Shown piece after piece: positions 43,820-54,691 of a stretch of 64,000 bases of DNA. This DNA is from Elymus sibiricus. Taxonomy: Eukaryota > Streptophyta > Magnoliopsida > Poales > Poaceae. Each line of letters starts with the position of its first letter. Position 1 is the first letter of the stretch. Both the position numbers and the translations under genes were made by a program. The notes under the pieces were generated by a model that was not told the DNA's origin, did no database searches, and saw nothing but the letters and a program-made list of their open reading frames with translations. The stretch spans positions 142,539,148 through 142,603,147 of the forward strand of contig CM077665.1 in assembly GCA_039707655.1 (NCBI GenBank), read 5' to 3'.

Positions 43820-44687
43820 TGTCAGATTTCAGGCTCCGTAAAACCCGAAGAGGTTCGAACTCAGGGGCGTGTGCGAAGATCCCCACCAGCTCCGGCCTCA
43901 AGCTCACCGCGTGACAACCTAGCCCGGCGAACTCACTCAATCACGGGAAGGGGACTAGCACACGAGGATTTACCCAGGTTCCGGCCGCTGCGAAGCGTAA
44001 AACCCTACTCCTGCCTTTTGGTGGATTGCCTCACGAGGAGGTCTGTGGATGAACTAGTATAGTGGTGTGCAGCCTCGCGAGGGTGCTTCAGTGGCGTTCG
44101 ATCTGTCCCCCTCTACCGAGCGGCCTATCCTCTATTTATAGCGACCCGGGTCCTCTTCCCTCATCTCAAAGGCAGGAAGGGATCCCACAACGGCCAAATT
44201 CAAAGGGGGACAAGGAGTACACCCTTATCCTGACGAAAGGTGGTCTTCACCTGCAAAGTAGCCAGTGGTGATGCAGAGGTGGGCTCGGCGATGACGTCCG
44301 TCCTATCGGGCTCGTGGTCTTGGTCTTGTTGCGCCGGAATGGAAACCTTTGGGGGTGCTTTGGGAACCGACGTACGTCCTTACCTCCTTTGCACCAAAGA
44401 GGAAATTGTCTTCTCTACGCGCGCTGATGCCTGCCTGGCCCGTCTTGCATCGTCCTCGACCTCCCGAGGCTGAGGGTTGCATAGAGATCTCCGCCCCTCG
44501 GGAGGCGGCCTGGGGTGGCCTCTTCCTCCCGCGGGTTTTGCCGTCATTCCCCTTGCGAGGGTGGAGCTCCCGCGAGGACCTTGTTCTTGAGTAAGGCCGC
44601 GCTGGTCCGTACCAGGCCGTCGACGTGGGCCGCACCCTGGGCCGCAGGCTGACAGGTCTGGGTACCCCCGTTCCTAGAACGCCGACA
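43820..44687 (-). repeat. 5' LTR of E2
   Basis: 868 bp, TGTCAGATTTCAGG ... AACGCCGACA in plus reading, TATA box complement CTATTTATAG at 44132-44141. It is followed on the right by the GTTGC duplication. Confidence 0.9.
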
Positions 44688-44692
44688 GTTGC

Positions 44693-45344
44693 GGCCCCGG
44701 CGCCGGCCGGTGCGCTCACTGCGGGAAGGTCCGAACGCTCGGCAGTCTTCCGTGTCATGGGTGTGCATGTTGTGGTGGGCGCAGAACATCCCGCCGCTCC
44801 CCTTGGGCACATCGCCGCAGGGACCTGGTGGCGGACCAAAGCCAGCCACCGGGACCCGGAGGAGGAGGAGGAGGGCGCGCGGCGGGCCCTGCTCGGGCCC
44901 GTCGGGCTGAGACCCAGTCGGGTCACTGTGCGTCCGCAAGGGCGGTCCACTGCCCACGCTCCCTTCTCTCGGCACCGGTAAACGGAGCGGGAGGTAGGGC
45001 GCTAGGGCCCTCCTAGCGACGGTGACGAGCTCGGTGAAGTGGTCCGCCTAGGCGTCGTGGCCCCCGTCCGTCGGGCGGTGGCGGAGCAACTCGCGAGCCA
45101 TGAGCAGCGCCGCCTGCGCGTTCATCCGCTCGAGACGGGCATGGGAGGAGGAAGCCATGGCGATGCGGCCCTCCCTCTGCACGGAAGGGTGCACAGAGGA
45201 GTCCTGCTACTCGCGGGCAGCGGGGACGGTGGTCGTGGCGACCTTGGCGCCGGTGGAGTGGCGGCGACCACCCCGGCCAACGGGCGTGGTCTGAACGACC
45301 CGGGCCGTCCTACGCTCAGCGCGCACACGGTGAGCGTCGGCCAT
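44693..45344 (-). pseudogene. E1 gag remnant: N-terminus and zinc knuckle, no capsid domain
   Basis: The start ATG is at 45342-45344, 52 bases after the primer site. The first about 130 codons are an Arg/Ala-rich N-terminus (ARLERMNAQAALLMARELL ... HFTELVTVARRALAPY), with TAG stops at 45207-45209 and 45048-45050, both at likely Gln codons. After a frameshift the sequence goes almost directly to a zinc-knuckle-like CAHHNMHTHDTEDC (about 44755-44800). The capsid domain that normally separates these parts in Tat gags is missing. The frame then runs into the E2 insertion site. Confidence 0.65.
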
Positions 45345-45412
45345 GGGGTTAGTGAAGCTGGAACCAAAACGGAGCTGGAAAACGGCAGCGCACCCCTACC
45401 TGGCGCGCCAAA

Positions 45413-46257
45413 TGTCAGAATCGGGGCTCCGGGGACCCAAGAAGGTTCGAACTCTGGGGTGCGCTCGCTCTCCTGCCCTACTCTAGCTTGCAACCTCACG
45501 GCGACCCTCCGGCGGCTCGAGCTAGGGAAGATGAATACAGGACACCACAGTTTACCCAGGTTCGGGCCACCTCGCGGTGTAAGACCCTACTCCTGGTTGT
45601 CTGGATTGCTTGGGGGAGAAGATGAGTACAAGGCATGTTCTTGCCAACTAAAGAATCAATGCCCTCTATGGTGGCCGGTCCCTTCTCTTATATTGGCCCT
45701 GGTCCTCTTCCCAGAAAATACAAGGCGGGAAGGGTTGCCACAACGGCCAGTTTGAAGGGGGACAGGACTGCTGCCTACCCTGTCAAAAGGCGGTCTTCGC
45801 CTGCCAAAGCTTCTTGCTATGACGCGACTGTGGGCTCGGGGGTGACCTCCGTCCTGCCGAAGCCCCGGTCTTGGTCCTCTTGCGCCGGAAGGGCAACCTT
45901 TGGGGAGTGATTTGGGAACCCGCGAACTGGCGCTGCTTCCCTATCACCAAAGAGGAAAGCTCCTCTGTCCGCGCCCGCTGGTACGGCGCGCATCACCCAT
46001 GTGCGGGCACAAGGTTGTAGGGCCCTGCCAGGCCAACCCCTGATGGTCCCGCCTCCTGAGGGTGTCGAGGACAGCCTCGCGGGGAGGCCCCGTGAAGGCC
46101 TTGATGATGATGTTGTCGCGCACCTCACGAGGCATGGGCCCTCGCGAGGACCTTACCCGTGAAGCTCGTAGGTGGGCCACCCAGTGCTCAAGGCAATCCC
46201 TGCGTCCTGGGCCGCAGGCAGACGGGCCTGGGTACCCCCAGTCCCAGAGGCCGGACA
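45413..46257 (-). repeat. 5' LTR of E1
   Basis: 845 bp; in plus reading TGTCAGAATCGGGGCTCC at the interior end and GAGGCCGGACA at the outer end. It is similar at both ends to the E2 LTRs (GGGTACCCCC-C-TTCC/GTCCC...), so the families are related. TATA-like complement CTTATATT at 45687-45694. The primer site is at 45397-45412. Confidence 0.85.
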
Positions 46258-49050
46258 TATTGAGATTCGGCTGAGTGAAGATATATTTCAAACTCTTGTG
46301 GTCGGTGCAGACTTCAACTTGCCTTCCCAATAAGAGGTGTCTCCAAGTAACCAAAGTATGGACAACTGCCGCCAACTCTAGATCGTGAATGGGGTAGTTC
46401 TTCTCACTTGGCTTCAACTGACGAGAGGTATAAGCTACCACTTTCTTTTCTTCATAAGAACTCCTCCAAGTCCTTGCAAGGATGCATCACAGAACACTTG
46501 GAATGGCTTGGAATCATCATGAGGAGTGAGAACTGGAGCTGAAGTCATCTTTTCCTTGAGTGTATTGAACGCAACATCACACTCAGGAGTCCAACATATT
46601 TGACACTCTTCTAGAGGATATTAGACAAAGGCTTAGAAATCTTGGAGAAGTTCTTCATGAATCTTCTGCAGTAGCTTGCAAGCCCAAGGAAGCTTCGAAG
46701 CTGCTTGACATTCTAAGGAGGCTCCCACTTGACAATGACTTCAACCTTTTCATAATTTACTTTGATGCCCTTGCCAGAGATGATGTGACCAAGATACAAC
46801 ACCTCGTTGAGCGAGAATTCACACTTGGAGAACTTAGCATAGAACCGATGCTCTCTTAACTTTTCAAGTACAAGTCGTAGATGCTCTGCATGTTCTTCTT
46901 CGGTATCAGTGAAGACTAGAATGTCATCCAGATACACCAAGACGAACACATTCTTGAATGAAGATAATATGAAGTTCATCATGCGGGAGAATGTCGGAGG
47001 AGCATTTGCAAGACCAAAGGACATGACAGTGTACTCATAAGAGCCAAAACTTGTCCTGAAAGCAGTCATTGGAATATCTTCTTCACGGATACGGATTTGA
47101 TGATGGCCCATTCGAAGATCGATCTTTGAGAACACCTTGGCCCTTTCAATTGCTCAAACAACTCGTTAATGTTGGGAAGTGGATACTTGTTCTTGATTGT
47201 CTTTTTATTCAATGGGCGGTAATTGACACAAAGTCGTTCCGTGCCATCCTTCTTCTTGACAAATAAAACACCACAACCCCAAGGCAAAGAACTCGGTCTG
47301 ATTAGACCCAAACGTTCTTGTTCACCTGGCTACTTCTTCAACTCCTTCAGCTCTTCAGGGCCAAGCTTATAAGGACGCTTGCAAACCGGTTTAGTTCCAG
47401 GTTTGAGTTCAATTACAAACTCTAGTGGCCGATGAGGAGGCATTCCTGGCAATTCCTCTGGAAAGACATCTTCATACTCACAAACGACGGGGAATTGAGA
47501 TATGGCTGAGATTTCACCCTTCTCATTGAGAGAAAAGAGGTGTATCATGTCATCGCGAGCCGCGAAAATGATCACGTCTTCAGAAGGATGAGTCAATTTG
47601 ACTTCTTTGGCTGCACAATCGACGTAAGCCTTGTTCATCCCAAGAAAATCCATGCCAAGAATTAGATCAATGTCGTAATTTCCGAGAACAATTGGAGAGG
47701 CTAAAAGGAATAGTTGCCCATCTTGATAGAGACATCCGGAACCACCCAACGAGAACTCATGAGCTTCCCCGGACAAACAACATCAAATGCCCTTGGTAAC
47801 TCTTCATGCTGCAAATTGTGCTTGGCCGTAAAAGGATATGATATGAAAGAATGCGATGCACCGGTATCGAATCAAACTTTTGTATGAATAGAATTAACCA
47901 AGAGATTACCCATAATCACTTCATGAGACTCCTCTGCTTGATCTGCGTTGACCATGTTCACTCTGGTTGACTTGGGATTGTGCTTCACCATAGCATTTCC
48001 TGGAGGCCTGAAGGGAGGAGGAGGCGGAAGACACGGCTGGTTGGTGCACTTGTTAGAATAGTGGCCCCTCTAACCACATTTGTGACAAGTAACCTCTGAG
48101 AGAAGACGGAAGTTGGCTGGGGGAGGAGCACTTCCTAACATGGGTGCCTGAGGCCTCTGCTGGAACCCTGGGTTGGGCAGGTGGGAAGGACCACGACCGT
48201 CGTGCTGTTTCTGCTGCTGAGGAGGATGGAATGGAGGAGGCGGAGGAACCCAATACTTTTGTTGCTTAGGAATAATCTGAGAGGAGGACGAAGAAGGGTG
48301 GGAGTCTCTGAACCGCTTCTTAGAATTCCCGGCCTTGAGTAGAGTTGCTTCATACTTTAGAGCCAAGTTATAGAATTGATCAAACTCAAGGGGCTCGTGG
48401 AAGACGAGAGCAAGCTGAAGATCTTCCCTGAGGCCACCCTGAACTGATAAATCTTGCTCTTCTCAATGGGCACATCCTGCCTGGCATAACGGGCAAGATT
48501 CTGGAACTCGGAATTATACAGATAGACACTCAAACTTCCTTGCTTCAGGTTCCTGGACTTCTCACGCATACCCTCCACAACACTCGTCGGGATATGATGA
48601 ACTCTGAAGTCATGACAGAACTCGTCCCAGGTGACCACACGACCAGCTCTAGAGTCTTTGTATGGCTGCCACCACTCTGCCGCCTGGTCCTTGAGCTGGA
48701 ATGTTGCAAACTTGACATAGTCCTCAGGCCTGACACTGCTACACTCGAAATGCTTGTTGATGTCGACGAGCCAATCATCAGCACCGAGAGCCTTAACACA
48801 GTTGCGGAAGGACTTGGGTTGATTGGAAAGGAATTGATTCAGAGTTGCAAACTGTGGCTGATTGTTGAAGTTTCCTTGATGGACTTCATACCCCTGATTC
48901 CTTTCTTGCACCATCTAAAGCAGCATATGAGTATTCACATTGGTCGCGGCCATCAGAGCTTGCCAAGCTTCCGGAGGTGGAGGAGGGGGGTGGTGGAGGG
49001 TCTGAGTGCTCCCCATCACGACGCGGATTCAGACGAATTGCTGGAGCCAT
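46258..49050 (-). pseudogene. E3 chromovirus-like gag-protease-RT-RNase H, broken
   Basis: Gag starts at ATG 49048-49050 (APAIRLNPRRDG). The gag fold lies at about 48420-48850 (FATFQLKDQAAEWW, VTWDEFCHDFRVHHIP, NLKQGSLSVYLYNSEFQNLARYA). The zinc knuckle CHKCG*RGHY is at about 48055-48085. Protease has DTGAS (about 47855-47872) and DLILGMDFLGM. RT has [39 protein letters not shown], and YLDDILVF intact near 46915-46940. RNase H ([33 protein letters not shown]) stops at 46258, where the E1 LTR inserted. TAG stops lie at 48915, 48070, 47330 and 46713, mostly at Gln positions, with frameshifts near 47140 and 46460. Integrase is missing; the fragment at 5589-5961 may be its end. Confidence 0.8.
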
Positions 49051-49896
49051 CCTGGAGATGGACATGAATATTGAATATTAGATCACAATTGACAAGATGA
49101 AGTTGAATCAAAGGCTCGAATTATTGCAACATGTAGTCTTAGCAATTTGCATTCAACTAAAATTAGTTAGAATGCTTCCAAAGATTAGCGACAACATCAT
49201 GAGATTTGAAAGCCACTTGCAAATAACAAGTATTGAGCTAAAATTTCTCAAAACAAATGTATAACCCGCCATACATCTGTTGGAAGAATTTCTAGGTGAC
49301 TACTGGAATTCCCACCTGAGAACTCCCGAAATCTTCCGGTTATGCAATCGGGGTCCACGGATACAAGTAGCAAAACCTCACACAACTCCTAACATGATAC
49401 TACGCTCCAATGTAACACATTCGTCAACACATAACCAGAGGTCTCGGAAACTCATCTACCTCAGAACCTCGTAATCACAACGATACTAATTATGGCAGTA
49501 CTAGGTGACGCCAAACTTCTCTCACCACAAATAGTATTGAAGCAATTTCGAACATCCTTGTCCTAAGATACTAAGGAAAATGAATGAAAACGATGTGTTA
49601 GGAATCCCTTGGAGCTCTACTCCCCGGAAATAGGAGGCACCAAGTATAGAATTCCGTCACATCGCCATCATAGAGGCTCCAAAATACCCGCGTGATCCTA
49701 AAAGAAATTTGAGCGAGAAGAGGGGTAGAATTAAAATTCCTACGTCAGGATTCCTCACCAAAGCATAGAAGAGGAGTAAAAAGAATCCTACTCTCCGATA
49801 TATAACTAGACTCAAAACATTTTTCACTAGACTCCACTAGGCCAAGTTCGATCAAGCAAGGGGCTCCTATGGTCGGTATGGCTCAGATTACCAACT
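49051..49896 (-). other. E3 leader with degenerate primer site
   Basis: About 850 bp between gag and LTR without coding motifs. At 49881-49894 the minus strand reads TTGGTAATCTGAGC, a degraded form of the initiator-Met primer site TTGGTATCAGAGC, next to the LTR end. Confidence 0.55.
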
Positions 49897-50035
49897 TGTA
49901 ACGCCCAAGATGCGGTGCTATCCTCATCCGGGCCCGAAACCTGGATAGGGATAGGAGCGCATCTCGTCGTTTCGCAAGCATAGACATCATTGCACATACA
50001 TGTAATAGAGGAGAAGAGTATATGAGTTGGCTTAC
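49897..50035 (-). repeat. 5' LTR of E3, interior-end part
   Basis: In plus reading the LTR begins TGTAACGCCCAAGATGC and is cut after 139 bp by E4. The inverted match to TGTAATAGCCCAAG, the start of the LTR at 4669-5552, suggests the same or a close family. The last five bases, CTTAC, are the E4 target duplication. Confidence 0.75.
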
Positions 50036-52326
50036 TGTCGGGACCCCGATCCTAAGCCATACAAGTCTAGCATGTAACACATCATATCACTTTGCGGCCT
50101 AACGCACGGTAATCCCCACGGCTGCCACCTTACCTTGGCCGGGACCATTTGCGCCTTTTGGCTCACGTATATGAATATGTCGCTAGCAATAATATGTCAA
50201 AGAACCCGGGTCGACATGACTAGTTATAGACCCAAGTGGCACAACCGTACAGGGACAGGCATACATAACCCAGCAGTGCAGGTGTCGGTCATCAACGTGT
50301 GTAGACGAGTCGTAGCAAGCTACATGGACTCCATTACACCGCGTGACATTTCCCCGTAGGGACAGACACAGCAGCAAAGAAGGATACATGGCAGTCAATC
50401 AATGTGTCCAGAGCAGTAGCAAGCTACCAAGGCTCAACGGAAGCACAGAGAGGCATTTCCCTGTAAAGAAGGCTACCATAGGCATACGACTAGGTGTCGA
50501 ATCCCACACATACCAATGCATTTCAAACATACACACAATATGCACGATATGCCTAGATACAACATGGCATCACAACATAACTCTATGACTCAAGTATTTA
50601 TTAAAGACTCATAAGAGTCAAGATAGTGTAATATTACAAACAGGGGTCACATGACCCAACACTCAAGTCATATAGGCAACAAGCGGAAGCAAAATACAGA
50701 CATCTACTAAAAGTGGCTGGAGGAGCCTGAAAAGCTACAACGACCCTACCAAAGGAACCAGACCTCTGTATGGGATTCCCAAGCTAATCCGGTCAACATC
50801 GAACTTCACGTCGTAAGAATCACTACTGAGACTGACGTCTCCTCTGCAAAAACATTAATTAAGCAACCGTGAGTACAAAGGTACTCAGCAAGACTTACAT
50901 CAGAACTATCTACGTATGCATGAGTATCAATGAAGGGGGTTGTGGAGTTTATTGCAGCAAGCCATCTTTGACTCTTGGCTAACCTCTACTACGACTACAA
51001 GTAGTATCTTTGAGGTGGGATAGCGCACACGAGTCCACATATTCACCAAATCAATACTCCACTATGGATCCACTCCCGTCTCCCTACGAGAAGGCCATCC
51101 ATAGCACTCACGCTTATCTTGCGTATTTTAGAAATATCCAATTCACTTGTCTATGAACCACATAAGTTCTCCAAGTAGTCCATATCCTAGGACGCGGCTA
51201 TTCGAATAGATTCATAACCCTGACTCAGAGGAACCGACGGCCTCGTGCCATCAGCAACGTTCCCTCCTGGAACACGTACCTGCGTCCAGTCTGGCCCATG
51301 TGCCATGCCATGTGCCACGACGGGCCACACGCGCCATGCGCCACATGCCCGTGCAACTGACCCGCACATGTCCATGTAACAGCGATTTAGGCTCTGATAA
51401 GCATGAAACCCAGTTCCTATGAGCCGTATCACAACACAATCCACCATGTTCTCCAACATGGCCTCTCATCACTATCTTGACCAAAACGGGTCAAGACACT
51501 TAAGTCTCATCATTAGGACATGATCATTCCAATCCACACCCAGATGGATCAGACCAACTCAACTCTAAGCATAGCAAGCGAGCATGACTGAGTAGTCACA
51601 ACATAGCTCAAGCAACTCCTAGGTATGCTAGGATGGTTTAGCTATTTGGCGACAATGACAGGTCATGCAAAGGAATGGGTTCAACTATCGAGAACAAGTA
51701 ACAACTGAAAAGTTTTGTCCTAATGCGGTAAAAAAGAGCAAGGGCAAGAGAGTAGGATTGTATCGAAATGCTCAAAGGGGGTTTGCTTGCCTGACAGCTC
51801 TGAAGATATTACTTCTCTTCATTAGTGTCAACGATCATAGCGTCGGAACCATCGTCTACCGAGAAGGAACAAACACCGGCAAACAAGAAACGGACACATT
51901 CAATGCAATCCAACAAACATGATGTATGACATGGCATATTAAGGTACTAAATGGACCTAGAGAAATAATTAACCAAGTTAATTGAAGTGGAATTCAAACA
52001 AGTTTGAATTCCAACTCTAAATGGTATTTCATATATTGCCCTAATTATAAAATGTCCTAGTTGGTGATGTTAACTTGTTCAAACTTGCATGATCATGGCA
52101 TAAACAGATTCCTTGGATTTTTCTGATCATTTTCAATATATAAATTATTTTCATCTGAGTTGCGGATTATTTTCTATGATTTTAGAAGTTTTAACCATTT
52201 TCTGAAATAAATAAATCATTTATGATTTATCTTAATTCCAGAAAGTAAATATTGCGTCAGCATTACCTAAGGGTGACGTCATCATGTCAACAGGGCCGAC
52301 CAGGGTCAAACCTGACCAGTGGAACC

Positions 52327-54691
52327 TCGGCCCGGGCATAAAAACCGACCAACCGAAAACTAAACCGAAACCGAAATCGAAAAGACCGAATTTTTGGTTT
52401 TTTCAGTATGTACAGAAAAATTCGGTTAGCTAGGCTACTAACCGAACCTAATTCGGTCGGTTCAGTTTATTTGTCGGTTAACCGAAATTATCGATTCCAG
52501 CCCACTCCCCGCCCCCGGCCCAGTAGAAGGCTAGAAGCCCACTCAAACCCCGCAGCCCCGATACGTGACCTAAGACCTAACCGGCGCACCCCACAGCCCC
52601 GCACGTGCGCTCGTCCCCACTCCCCACCCCCGAGAGGCCGAGAGCCCGAGACCTAGATCGTGGCTGCTCTACACTCGCCGCCGCCGCCCCTACTCAGTCG
52701 CCGTCGCCGGCCCCTCTTCTCCCTCAACCGCCGCCGCCCCTACTCACCCGCCACCGCCGCCCCTACTCAGTCGCCGTCGCCGCCCCTACTCACCCGCCGC
52801 CACCGCCCCTACTCAGCCACCGCACCAAGGAAGAAGAGGAGCAGCATCGCAACAGACTCGGTGCTAGGCCTACTCGCAGGGAGAGACCCCGCCGTCGTAG
52901 CGTCGCCCATCAGTTGATCCACCTCGGCAACTCAGCGGCGACCGCCGGTCCACCACCGCAGGATCTCGCCGGCGTCTTCTCCAATTCGTCACCACGTCTT
53001 CCACAGGAGAAACTGAGCATTCAGTCAATGTAAGAAGCCCAATATCCCATCCTTTGTCTCCAATTTTTGTTTCATTCTTTGTGAGTAAATTAGTAGATGG
53101 TAAACTTGGATCATTGGATGCACTTGTTCAATTTTTGCTCATTCTGCCTAGTGGCTAGTGCCTAAATAAAAACTGCAGGGTGCAGACTATATTCAAAATT
53201 GCCCAGGAAGGTTCCTTATGCTAGTGTTTTGAGTTCCTGCATGTTGGTTTGATTCTGCACTGCAGAATAGGTTCTGCACTTGTTTAATACACTTATCAGT
53301 TAGAATGTTAGATAAGTACACCCATAGATTTGCTGATTTTGGGGACTATGTGTAACTTGTATTTTTGACATTAGGTCTGATGCACTTGTTTAATTTTTGT
53401 CTATTATTTTTAGATGGTTGAACCTGGTGGGCTTGGTGATATTGAGATGACTGAAGAGGAGATGAGAGTTTATGAGGAAGAAGAAAGAAAGAACGAGGAG
53501 TTTGAAAAGAAAAAGAAGGAGATGGATGAACGACCTGGAAGAAGACAGATGAAAAAAAGATCACCGATGTGGGATCATTTTTCTGAGGTACTAGTTGGTG
53601 GTCTTCTCAAGTTTGGAAAGTGCAAATATTGCAACCATAATATCAAGGCCGTCCCAGAGATTAACGGTACATCTGCCTTAAACAGTCATTTTAATACTTG
53701 CAAGTATAATCCTCATAGCGATAAGAATAAGAATCAAGGTACTTTGCAAGTAATCCAAGGGGAAAGTCCTTCAGTGCATCAATTTGACCCTGAATTACTA
53801 AGGAGAGCTATTGCTAAGATGATTATAGTAGATGAGCTTCCCTTTGCATTTACTGAAAAAAGCCGGTTTTAGAGAAGTGATGTCTATTGCATGTCCACGT
53901 TTCAATATGCCTTCTAGAAGAACATGCACTAGGGATGTTGTGAAGCTTTATTTTGAAGAGAGAGCAAAGCTGAAACTTTTTTTCAAACAATCATGTCAAA
54001 GAGTGTGTCTCACTACTGATGGTTGGACTTCTCAAACACAAAATTGTTATATGACTGTCACGGCACATTTTATTGATCCCGAATGGAATTTGCACAAGAA
54101 GATCATTAGTTTTTTCCTAGTAAAGGGTCATAAGGGAGATGATTTTGGAAAAGCCTTAGAGCAATGCTTGATGGGGTGGGGAATAAATAAAGTTATGACA
54201 ATAACTGTTGATAATGCTAGCGCGAATGATGGTGGGGTAGGTTACATAAGGAAGAAAATGATCAAAACTGGAAATAGCATAGCTGAAGGTAAATATTTTC
54301 ATATGAGATGTGTTGCCCATATTATAAATCTAATTGTTACTGACGGTCTAAAAGAGTTGGATGAATCAGTTAAGCGTGTGCGAGCTGCGGTTAGATATAT
54401 AAGACATGGGCCATCTAGAATTGCAAGATTTAAAGAGCTTGCTGATTTAGAAAAGGTGGACGGCGAGGCATTCTTGAGTTTGGATGTATGCACTAGATGG
54501 AATTCCACATACCTAATGTTAAAAACCGCAATCTACTATGAGAAAGTGTTTGCGAGGTATGAGGAAGAAGATCCAATGTATACATTGGATTTAAACAGTG
54601 AGAAAGCTCCTGGTACTCCTGTTGATAGTGACTGGGAGAATGCTAAGAAAATGGCTGAATTTCTTGGCCATTTTTATGAGCTAACTCTTAT
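52327..54691 (+). mobile_element. 5' half of a hAT transposon
   Basis: Starts TCGGCCCGGGCATAAAAACC and has many copies of AACCGAA/TTCGGTT in the first 170 bp, as in subterminal regions of plant hAT elements. A GC-rich leader (52500-53030) and a probable 5'-UTR intron follow (donor GTAAGA near 53031, acceptor TTTTTAG ending at 53413). Then comes a transposase 5' part that ends abruptly at the junction with LTR sequence (GGTCAGTG versus GGTTAGTG). No 3' terminal repeat and no 8-bp duplication are found, so the 3' half is lost. The exact ends are approximate. Confidence 0.75.
53414..54691 (+). pseudogene. hAT transposase, N-terminal part, frameshifted
   Basis: DNA transposase of the RICESLEEPER/Ac-like plant type, 3'-truncated. 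It starts at ATG 53414, right after the probable intron. A charged N-terminus is followed by a BED zinc finger with Cys70, Cys73, His92 and Cys96 (WDHF just before it). A one-base excess in an A-run near 53860-53865 shifts the frame. The second frame continues with FREVMSIACPRFNMPSR, the RNase H-like core TTDGWTS (Asp codon at 54018-54020), TVDNASAND (Asp near 54210), CVAHIINLIV and CTRWNSTYLML. The C-terminal part with the catalytic Glu and the hAT dimerisation domain is missing. It reads opposite to the LTR that hosts it. Confidence 0.85.

Larger units (their letters stand above)
35884..44687 (-). mobile_element. Complete Tat-lineage gypsy element E2, 8804 bp
   Basis: Minus-strand element with 5' LTR 43820-44687 and 3' LTR 35884-36738, primer site, pol 39424-43745, and a 3' region carrying an opposite-strand ORF. 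Exact duplications GTTGC lie at 35879-35883 and 44688-44692. It splits the gag of E1. The LTRs differ by roughly 4-5% by eye, plus a short tandem duplication in the 5' copy near 44629-44650. No gag is present, so it could move only with help from another element. Confidence 0.9.
32583..46257 (-). mobile_element. Tat-lineage gypsy element E1, 3'-truncated, interrupted by E2
   Basis: Minus-strand element: 5' LTR 45413-46257, primer site, gag remnant 44693-45344, then (after the E2 insertion) protease, RT and RNase H down to 32583. Integrase and 3' LTR are missing because the sequence switches to Athila-like DNA at about 32580. The LTR sits inside the RNase H region of E3; the five bases on that side are TATTG. 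Its own sequence without E2 is about 4.9 kb. Confidence 0.8.

Noticed and set aside
42774..43841. 355-codon plus-strand open frame
   Set aside because: Antisense shadow of the E2 protease region, and it runs across the primer site into the LTR.
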